A stretch of 64,000 nucleotides of DNA, from NCBI RefSeq assembly GCF_907165205.1, contig NC_058197.1:13527266-13591265 (forward strand), in the 5' to 3' direction. Below, one piece after another: positions 53,701-64,000 of this stretch. Position 1 is the stretch's first letter. The number at the start of each line of letters is the position of its first letter. The position numbers and the translations under genes are program-made. The stretch comes from Coccinella septempunctata (lineage: Eukaryota > Arthropoda > Insecta > Coleoptera > Coccinellidae). The notes below the pieces were generated by a model. The model worked only from the letters and a program-made list of their open reading frames with translations. It did no database searches and was not told where the DNA came from.

Positions 53701-56700
53701 GTTCAACCAGTGAGGTGTTATCAGTGCGGCCATGTTTGGTATGATAAGTGCGTTCAGATCATTGTGGTACCACCAGTGATGTGTTATTAGTGCGGCCATG
53801 TGTGGTATGATAAGTGCGGTCACATTATTGCGGTTCAACCAGTGAGGTGTTATAAGTGCATCAAGATTAGTGTGGTCAGATCATTGCGGTATATGGATGC
53901 TGTCAGATCATTGCTGTTCAACCAGGTTGGTGCTATCAGTCAGACCAGTTCAGTGGTGTATGATGGGTGCAGTCAGATCATTGCGGTTCAACCAGCAAGG
54001 AGACGTCAGTGAGGCCAGATCAGTGTGGTCAGATCATTGCTGTTCAACGAGTGTGGTGATATATGTGCGACAAGATCAGTGCGATATGATTAAAGGATCA
54101 AGATCATTGCGGTTCAAACAGTGTGGTGTTATCAGTGCGGTTAGGTCATCGCGGTCGGAATATTGCGATATAATCTAAGAATGCAATCTCTTATTTTCTC
54201 ATACCACAATATCACTCTTCTAAACTTTTGAATACAGCGAAGCTGATTATCTTTTATATTTGAAATTTCCCTTTCTGTCCGAGCAATATATCAGATTTGG
54301 TGTTGCTTATGCTTTTCAAAATATTTTCTGAGCACATTCATTCCTCCCCATCTGCTGCTCTGTCCTCGGATATCTTCTGCTATGTTTTGGTGTTGTGTTG
54401 TTACATCATAACGGAAAAGCCATACTGCAGCAGACGTTCGAGGCTGCGGCAATTCTTCATATATCTTCATATGAATTTACTTCCAAGTGTCTGTATTTTC
54501 AACCGATAGATTCCAGTGCTCTTGCATATATTCTAGAATATGCATGTCCTCTTTCAGTTCCTCCATTTGACTTATCTGCCATTTCGTTCTTTCAATTCAT
54601 TCCCTCCCGTACTCCCACATAGGTTCTGCGATGTTATGGTGTTGTGTTGTTATAACATAACGAAAAAGCCGAACTGTAGCAGTTATGTAGGAACGCGGCT
54701 TATAAATTTCGAAGATATCATATATTTCTTTTCAATTCCAGTGATGATATCAGTGAAAGATATTGATTTTGTATTCTGCTTCTTTACATTTCTTCAATGT
54801 TCATTTCACTACAGATTTTTCGTACCTTACTCTTAACTTCTATTTCATTAATTTTTCTATTAGTGTGTGCGCCAAATAAGTGCGATTTAATAAGTGCGGT
54901 CAGATCATTGTGGTACCAACAGTGATGTGTTATCAGTGCGGCCATTTGTGATATTATAAGTGCGGTCAGATCATTGTGTTACAACTAGTGAGGTGTTATC
55001 AGTGCGGCCATGTTTGGTATGATAAGTGCGTTCAGATCATTGTGGTACCACCAGTGATGTGTTATCAGTGCGGCCATTTGTGATATAATAAGTGCGGTCA
55101 GATCATTGTGTTATAACCAGTGAGGTGTTATTAGTGCGGCCATGTGTGGTATGATAAGTGCGGTCACATTATAGCGGTTCAACCAGTGAGGTGTTATAAG
55201 TGCATCAAGATCAGTGTGGTCAGATCATTGCGGTACGATGGATGTGGATGCTGTCAGATCATTGCTGTTCAACCAGGTTGGTGCTATCAGTCAGACCAGT
55301 TAAGTGGTGTATGATGGGTGCAGTCAGATCATTGCCGTTCAACCAGCGAGGAGACGTCAGTGAGGCCAGATCAGTGTGGTCAGTTCATAGCTGTTCAACG
55401 AGTGTGGTGTTATATGTGCGACAAGATCAGTGCGATATGATAATAGGATCAAGATCATTGCGGTTCAAACAGTGTGGTGTTATCAGTGCGGTTAGGTCAT
55501 CGCGGTCGTAATATTGCGATATAATGTAAGAATGCAATCTCTTATTTTCTCATACCACAATATCACTCTTCTAAACTTTTTATTCAAATACAGCGAAGCT
55601 GATCATCTTTTATATTTGAAATTTCCCCCTTCTGTCCGAGCAATATTTCAGATTTGGTGTTGCTTATGCTTTTCAAAATATTTTCTGAGCACATTCATTC
55701 CTCCCCATCTGCTGCTCTGTCCTCGGATATCTTCTGCTATGTTTTGGTGTTGTGTTGTTACATCATAACGGAAAAGCCATACTGCAGCAGACGTTCGAGG
55801 CTACGGCAATTCTTCATATATCTTCATATGAATTTACTTCCAAGTGTCTGTATTTTCAACCGATAGATTCCAGTGCTCTTGCATATATTCTAGAATATGC
55901 ATGTCCTCTTTCAGTTCCTCCATTTGACTTATCTGCCATTTCGTTCTTTCAATTCATTCCCTCCCGTACTCCCACATAGCTTCTGCAATGTTATGGTGTT
56001 GTGTTGTTATAACATAACGAAAAAGCCGAACTGTAGCAGTTATGTAGGAACGTGGCTTATAAATTTCGAAGATATCATATATTTCTTTTCAATTCCAGTG
56101 ATGATATCAGTGAAGGATATTGATTTTGTATTCTGCTTCTTTACATTTCTTCAATGTTCATTTCACTACAGATTTTTCGTACCTTACTCTTAACTTCTAT
56201 TTCATTAATTTTTCTATTAGTGTGTGCGCCAAATAAGTGCGGTCAGATCATTGTGGTACCACCAGTGATGTGTTATCAGTGCGGCCATTTGTGATATTAT
56301 AAGTGCGGTCAGATCATTGTGTTACAACTAGTGAGGTGTTATCAGTGCGGCCATGTTTGGTATGATAAGTGCGTTCAGATCATTGTGGTACCACCAGTGA
56401 TGTGTTATCAGTGCGGCCATTTGTGATATAATAAGTGCGTTCAGATCATTGTGGTTCCACCAGTGATGTGTTATCAGTGCGGCCATTTGTGATATAATAA
56501 GTGCGGTCAGATCATTGTGTTTCAACCAGTGAGGTGTTATTAGTGCGGCCATGTGTGGTATGATAAGTGCGGTCACATTATAGCGGTTCAACCAGTGAGG
56601 TGTTATAAGTGCATCAAGATCAGTGTGGTCAGATCATTGCGGTACGATGGATGTGGATGCTGTCAGATCATTGCTGTTCAACCAGGTTGGTGCTATCAGT

Positions 56701-59700
56701 CAGACCAGTTAAGTGGTGTATGATGGGTGCAGTCAGATCATTGCGGTTCAACCAGCGAGGAGACGTCAGTGAGGCCAGATCAGTGTGGTCAGATCATAGC
56801 TGTTCAACGAGTGTGGTGATATATGTGCGACAAGATCAGTGCGATATGATAAAAGGATCAAGATCATTGCGGTTCAAACAGTGTGGTGTTATCAGTGCGG
56901 TTAGGTCATCGCGGTCGGAATATTGCGATATAATCTAAGAATGCAATCTCTTATTTTCTCATACCACAATATCACCCTTCTAAACTTTTTATTCAAATAC
57001 AGCGAAGCTGATTATCTTTTATATTTGAAATTTCCCTTTCTGTCCGAGCAATATATTTTGGTGTTGCTTATGCTTTTCAAAATATTTTCTGAGCACATTC
57101 ATTCCTCCCCATCTGCTGCTCTGTCCTCGGATATCTCCTGCTATGTTTTGGTGTTGTGTTGTTACATCATAACGGAAAAGCCATACTGCAGCAGACGTTC
57201 GAGGCTACGGCAATTCTTCGTATATCTTCATATGAATTTACTTCCAAGTGTCTGTATTTTCCAGATTCCAGTGCTCTTGCATATATTCTAGAATATGCAT
57301 GTCCTCTTTCAGTTCCTCCATTTGACTTATCTGCCATTTCGTTCCTTCAATTCATTCCCTCCCGTACTCCCACATAGCTTCTGCAATGTTATGGTGTTGT
57401 GTTGTTATAACATAACGAAAAAGCCGAACTGTAGCAGTTATGTAGGAACGCGGCTTATAAATTTCGAAGATATCATATATTTCTTTTCAATTCCAGTGAT
57501 GATATCAGTGAAGGATATTGATTTTGTATTCTGTTTCTTTACATTTCTTCAATATTCATTCCACTACAGATTTTTCTTACTCTTAACTACTATTTCATTA
57601 ATTTTTCTATTAGTGTGTGTGCCAAATTAGTGCGATATAATAAGTGCGGTCAGATCATTGTGGTACCACCAGTGATGTGTTATCAGTGCGGCAATTTGTG
57701 ATATAATAAGTGCGGTCAGATCATTGTGGTACAACCAGTGAGGTGTTATCAGTGCGGCCATGTTTGGTATGATAAGTGCGTTCAGATCATTGTGGTACCA
57801 CCAGTGATGTGTTATCAGTGCGGCCATTTGTGATATAATAAGTGCGGTCAGATCATTGTGTTACAACCAGTGAGGTGTTATTAGTGCGGCCATGTGTGGT
57901 ATGATAAGTGCGGTCACATTATAGCGGTTCAACCAGTAAGGTGTTATAAGTGCATCAAGATCAGTGTGGTCAGATCATTGCGGTACGATGGATGTGGATG
58001 CTGTCAGATCATTGCTGTTCAACCAGGTTGGTGCTATCAGTCAGACCAGTTAAGTGGTGTATGATGGGTGCAGTCAGATCATTGCGGTTCAACCAGCGAG
58101 GAGGCGTCAGTGAGGCCAGATCAGTGTGTTCAGTTCATAGCTGTTCAACGAGTGTGGTGTTATATGTGCGACAAGATCAGTGCGATATGATAATAGGATC
58201 AAGATCATTGCGGTTCAAACAGTGTGGTGTTATCAGTGCGGTTAGGTCATCGCGGTCGTAATATTGCGATATAATGTAAGAATGCAATCTCTTATTTTCT
58301 CATACCACAATATCACTCTTCTAAACTTTTTATTCAAATACAGCGAACCTGATCATCTTTTATATTTGAAATTTCCCCCTTCTGTCCGAGCAATATTTCA
58401 GATTTGGTGTTGCTTATGCTTTTCAAAATATTTTCTGAGCACATTCAATCCTCCCCATCTGCTGCTCTGTCCTCGGATATCTTCTGCTATGTTTTGGTGT
58501 TGTGTTGTTACATCATAACGGAAAAGCCATACTGCAGCAGACGTTCGAGGCTACGGCAATTCTTCGTATATCTTCATATGAATTTACTTCCAAGTGTCTG
58601 TATTTTCAACCGATAGATTCCAGTGCTCTTGCATATATTCTAGACTATGCATGTCCTCTTTCAGTTCCTCCATTTGACTTATCTGCCATTTCGTTCTTTC
58701 AATTCATTCCCTCCCGTACTCCCACATAGCTTCTGCAATGTTATGGTGTTGTGTTGTTATAACATAACGAAAAAGCCGAACTGTAGCAGTTATGTAGGAA
58801 CGTGGCTTATAAATTTCGAAGATATCATATATTTCTTTTCAATTCCAGTGATGATATCAGTGAAGGATATTGATTTTGTATTCTGCTTCTTTACATTTCT
58901 TCAATGTTCATTTCACTACAGATTTTTCGTACCTTACTCTTAACTTCTATTTCATTAATTTTTCTATTAGTGTGTGCGCCAAATAAGTGCGGTCAGATCA
59001 TTGTGGTACCACCAGTGATGTGTTATCAGTGCGGCCATTTGTGATATTATAAGTGCGGTCAGATCATTGTGTTACAACTAGTGAGGTGTTATCAGTGCGG
59101 CCATGTTTGGTATGATAAGTGCGTTCAGATCATTGTGGTACCACCAGTGATGTGTTATCAGTGCGGCCATTTGTGATATAATAAGTGCGGTCAGATCATT
59201 GTGTTACAACCAGTGAGGTGTTATTAGTGCGGCCATGTGTGGTATGATAAGTGCGGTCACATTATAGCGGTTCAACCAGTGAGGTGTTATAAGTGCATCA
59301 AGATCAGTGTGGTCAGATCATTGCGGTACGATGGATGTGGATGCTGTCAGATCATTGCTGTTCAACCAGGTTTGTGCTATCAGTCAGACCAGTTAAGTGG
59401 TGTATGATGGGTGCAGTCAGATCATTGCGGTTCAACCAGCGAGGAGGCGTCAGTGAGGCCAGATCAGTGTGGTCACATCATAGCTGTTCAACGAGTGTGG
59501 TGATATATGTGCGACAAGATCAGTGCGATATGATAAAAGGATCAAGATCATTGCGGTTCAAACAGTGTGGTGTTATCAGTGCGGTTAGGTCATCGCGGTC
59601 GGAATATTGCGATATAATCTAAGAATGCAATCTCTTATTTTCTCATACCACAATATCACCCTTCTAAACTTTTTATTCAAATACAGCGAAGCTGATTATC

Positions 59701-62700
59701 TTTTATATTTGAAATTTCCCTTTCTGTCCGAGCAATATATTTTGGTGTTGCTTATGCTTTTCAAAATATTTTCTGAGCACATTCATTCCTCCCCATTTGC
59801 TGCTCTGTCCTCGGATATCTCCTGCTATGTTTTGGTGTTGTGTTGTTACATCATAACGGAAAAGCCATACTGCAGCAGACGTTCGAGGCTACGGCAATTC
59901 TTCGTATATCTTCATATGAATTTACTTCCAAGTGTCTGTATTTTCCAGATTCCAGTGCTCTTGCATATATTCTAGAATATGCATGTCCTCTTTCAGTTCC
60001 TCCATTTGACTTATCTGCCATTTCGTTCCTTCAATTCATTCCCTCCCGTACTCCCACATAGCTTCTGCAATGTTATGGTGTTGTGTTGTTATAACATAAC
60101 GAAAAAGCCGAACTGTAGCAGTTATGTAGGAACGCGGCTTATAAATTTCGAAGATATCATATATTTCTTTTCAATTCCAGTGATGATATCAGTGAAAGAT
60201 ATTGATTTTGTATTCTGCTTCTTTACATTTCTTCAATGTTCATTTCACTACAGATTTTTCCTACCTTACTCTTAACTTCTATTTCATTAATTTTTCTATT
60301 AGTGTGTGCGCCAAATGAGTGCGATATAATAAGTGCGGTCAGATCATTGTGGTACCACCAGTGATGTGTTATCAGTGCGGCCATTTGTGATATAATAAGT
60401 GCGGTCAGATCATTGTGTTTCAACCAGTGAGGTGTTATCAGTGCGGCCATGTTTGGTATGATAAGTGCGTTCAGATCATTGTGGTACCACCAGTGATGTG
60501 TTATCAGTGCGGCCATTTGTGATATAATAAGTGCGGTCAGATCATTGTGTTACAACCAGTGAGGTGTTATTAGTGCGGCCATGTATGGTATGATAAGTGC
60601 GGTCACATTATAGCGGTTCAACCAGTGAAGTGTTATAAGTGCATCAAGATCAGTGTGGTCAGATCATTGCGGTACGATGGATGTGGATGCTGTCAGATCA
60701 TTGCTGTTCAACCAGGTTGGTGCTATCAGTCAGACCAGTTAAGTGGTGTATGATGGGTGCAGTCAGATCATTGCGGTTCAACCAGCGAGGAGGCGTCAGT
60801 GAGGCCAGATCAGTGTGGTCAGGTCATAGCTGTTCAACGAGTGTGGTGATATATGTGCGACAAGATCAGTGCGATATGATAAAAGGATCAAGATCATTGC
60901 GGTTCAAACAGTGTGGTGTTATCAGTGCGGTTAGGTCATCGCGGTCGGAATATTGCGATATAATCTAAGAATGCAATCTCTTATTTTCTCATACCACAAT
61001 ATCACCCTTCTAAACTTTTTATTCAAATACAGCGAAGCTGATTATCTTTTATATTTGAAATTTCCCTTTCTGTCCGAGCAATATATTTTGGTGTTGCTTA
61101 TGCTTTTCAAAATATTTTCTGAGCACATTAATTCCTCCCCATTTGCTGCTCTGTCCTCGGATATCTCCTGCTATGTTTTGGTGTTGTGTTGTTACATCAT
61201 AACGGAAAAGCCATACTGCAGCAGACGTTCGAGGCTACGGCAATTCTTCGTATATCTTCATATGAATTTACTTCCAAGTGTCTGTATTTTCCAGATTCCA
61301 GTGCTCTTGCATATATTCTAGAATATGCATGTCCTCTTTCAGTTCCTCCATTTGACTTATCTGCCATTTCGTTCCTTCAATTCATTCCCTCCCGTACTCC
61401 CACATAGCTTCTGCAATGTTATGGTGTTGTGTTGTTATAACATAACGAAAAAGCCGAACTGTAGCAGTTATGTAGGAACGCGGCTTATAAATTTCGAAGA
61501 TATCATATATTTCTTTTCAATTCCAGTGATGATATCAGTGAAAGATATTGATTTTGTATTCTGCTTCTTTACATTTCTTCAATGTTCATTTCACTACAGA
61601 TTTTTCGTACCTTACTCTTAACTTCTATTTCATTAATTTTTCTATTAGTGTGTGCGCCAAATGAGTGCGATATAATAAGTGCGGTCAGATCATTGTGGTA
61701 CCACCAGTGATGTGTTATCAGTGCGGCCATTTGTGATATAATAAGTGCGGTCAGATCATTGTGTTTCAACCAGTGAGGTGTTATCAGTGCGGCCATGTTT
61801 GGTATGATAAGTGCGTTCAGATCATTGTGGTACCACCAGTGATGTGTTATCAGTGCGGCCATTTGTGATATGATAAGTGCGGTCAGATCATTGTGTTACA
61901 ACCAGTGAGGTGTTATTAGTGCGGCCATGTGTGGTATGATAAGTGCGGTCACATTATAGCGGTTCAACCAGTGAGGTGTTATAAGTGCATCAAGATCAGT
62001 GTGGTCAGATCATTGCGGTACGATGGATGTGGATGCTGTCAGATCATTGCTGTTCAACCAGGTTGGTGCTATCAGTCAGACCAGTTAAGTGGTGTATGAT
62101 GGGTGCAGTCAGATCATTGCGGTTCAACCAGCGAGGAGGCGTCAGTGAGGCCAGATCAGTGTGGTCAGATCATAGCTGTTCAACGAGTGTGGTGATATAT
62201 GTGCGACAAGATCAGTGCGATATGATAAAAGGATCAAGATCATTGCGGTTCAAACAGTGTGGTGTTATCAGTGCGGTTAGGTCATCGCGGTCGGAATATT
62301 GCGATATAAGCTAAGAATGCAATCTCTTATTTTCTCATACCACAATATCACCCTTCTAAACTTTTTATTCAAATACAGCGAAGCTGATTATCTTTTATAT
62401 TTGAAATTTCCCTTTCTGTCCGAGCAATATATTTTGGTGTTGCTTATGCTTTTCAAAATATTTTCTGAGCACATTCATTCCTCCCCATTTGCTGCTCTGT
62501 CCTCGGATATCTCCTGCTATGTTTTGGTGTTGTGTTGTTACATCATAACGGAAAAGCCATACTGCAGCAGACGTTCGAGGCTACGGCAATTCTTCGTATA
62601 TCTTCATATGAATTTACTTCCAAGTGTCTGTATTTTCCAGATTCCAGTGCTCTTGCATATATTCTAGAATATGCATGTCCTCTTTCAGTTCCTCCATTTG

Positions 62701-64000
62701 ACTTATCTGCCATTTCGTTCCTTCAATTCATTCCCTCCCGTACTCCCACATAGCTTCTGCAATGTTATGGTGTTGTGTTGTTGTAACATAACGAAAAAGC
62801 CGAACTGTAGCAGTTATGTAGGAACGCGGCTTATAAATTTCGAAGATATCATATATTTCTTTTCAATTCCAGTGATGATATCAGTGAAAGATATTGATTT
62901 TGTATTCTGCTTCTTTACATTTCTTCAATGTTCATTTCACTACAGATTTTTCGTACCTTACTCTTAACTTCTATTTCATTAATTTTTCTATTAGTGTGTG
63001 CGCCAAATGAGTGCGATATAATAAGTGCGGTCAGATCATTGTGGTACCACCAGTGATGTGTTATCAGTGCGGCCATTTGTGATATAATAAGTGCGGTCAG
63101 ATCATTGTGTTTCAACCAGTGAGGTGTTATCAGTGCGACCATGTTTGGTATGATAAGTGCGTTCAGATCATTGTGGTACCACCAGTGATGTGTTATCAGT
63201 GCGGCCATTTGTGATATAATAAGTGCGGTCAGATCATTGTGTTACAACCAGTGAGGTGTTATTAGTGCGGCCATGTGTGCTATGATAAGTGCGGTCACAT
63301 TATAGCGGTTCAACCAGTGAGGTGTTATAAGTGCATCAAGATCAGTGTGGTCAGATCATTGCGGTACGATGGATGTGGATGCTGTCAGATCATTGCTGTT
63401 CAACCAGGTTGGTGCTATCAGTCAGACCAGTTAAGTGGTGTATGATGGGTGCAGTCAGATCATTGCGGTTCAACCAGCGAGGAGGCGTCAGTGAGGCCAG
63501 ATCAGTGTGGTCAGATCATAGCTGTTCAACGAGTGTGGTGATATATGTGCGACAAGATCAGTGCGATATGATAAAAGGATCAAGATCATTGCGGTTCAAA
63601 CAGTGTAGTGTTATCAGTGCGGTTAGGTCATCGCGGTCGGAATATTGCGATATAATCTAAGAATGCAATCTCTTATTTTCTCATACCACAATATCACTCT
63701 TCTAAACTTTTTATTCAAATACAGCGAAGCTGATCATCTTTTATATTTGAAATTTCCCTTTCTGTCCGAGCAATATTTCAGATTTGGTGTTGTTTATGCT
63801 TTTCAAAATATTTTCTGAGCACATTCATTCCTCCCCATCTGCTGCTCTGTCCTCGGATATCTTCTGCTATGTTTTGGTGTTGTGTTGTTACATCATAACG
63901 GAAAAGCCATACTGCAGCAGACGTTCGAGGCTACGGCAATTCTTCATATATCTTCATATGAATTTACTTCCAAGTGTCTGTATTTTCAACCGATAGATTC
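53700..64000. repeat. ~1.35-kb satellite, right block, runs off the window
   Basis: Anchors lie at 54294, 55651, about 57055, 58401, about 59739, 61085, 62431 and 63781, preceded by the tail of a unit from 53700. The modal spacing is 1346 bp. Two forms exist. Form 1 has CAGATTTGGTGT and CAACCGATAGATTCC (54294, 55651, 58401, 63781). Form 2 has a short deletion at the anchor and TTTTCCAGATTCC (57055, 59739, 61085, 62431). The last unit is cut by the window end. Confidence 0.97.

Noticed and set aside
41944..64000. Many 60-122-codon frames recurring every ~1.35 kb (plus frames starting MVLLMLFKIF, MLLHHNGKAI, MHVLFQFLHL; minus frames with AALITHHWW)
   Set aside because: They recur only because the DNA repeats. 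They overlap each other in different frames, change frame with unit indels and have no protein family. The 66-bp subrepeat is a multiple of three, which keeps frames open by arithmetic.

Overview
The window looks like arthropod, most likely insect, nuclear DNA. It is AT-rich and intron-like, with decayed mariner transposons, jockey/R1/RTE-type non-LTR retrotransposons, inverted-repeat elements of the kind common in insect genomes, and several unrelated satellite arrays. No long intact protein gene, standard tRNA, rRNA operon, CRISPR array or prokaryote-style operon is visible. The insect order cannot be fixed from the sequence alone.

Layout. 1-20 kb is repeat-rich intergenic or intronic DNA. 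It holds an element with subterminal repeats (1.37-2.27 kb), a 1261-bp mariner with TA target duplications (3850-5110), two copies of a 1.2-kb TIR element carrying a broken spliced gene (6141-7332, 14173-15383), a jockey-like LINE 3' end (8.96-9.79 kb), five copies or fragments of a MITE ending TACAGGGTGAGTC, and a long-TIR hairpin MITE (11465-12200). 20-30 kb holds a 40-bp GGGCCTACGGCCC minisatellite, a LINE split by a nested insertion that itself contains mariner sequence (24.15-26.2 kb), two LINE fragments lying tail to tail (27.0-28.4 kb), a 5S-like block and several GC-rich non-coding islands. 30.6-32.3 kb is a foldback element whose arms are tandem 20-bp repeats. A 174-bp satellite follows at 33.3-34.5 kb.

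35.3-41.76 kb is the only stretch that looks like gene structure. A possible minus-strand terminal exon (35325-35566) and a possible plus-strand signal-peptide exon (35923-35995) come first. Then seven tandem ~616-bp units each repeat a splice acceptor, a TATA-like box, an initiator, an ATG and a perfect GTAAGT donor. They are followed by a run of sequences flanked by good splice sites, two of which share a duplicated segment. I read this as a tandemly amplified promoter/first-exon array feeding a spliced transcript, either non-coding or coding a very short peptide.

41.9-64 kb is satellite DNA: a ~1.35-kb repeat with internal 66-bp subrepeats in two blocks, separated by 34 head-to-tail copies of a 164-bp monomer with no net length change over 32 measured periods. 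The two satellites share motifs, and a diverged fragment of the 164-bp type sits at the gene-like edge (41.76 kb), so they appear to belong to one family. The array continues past the right end.
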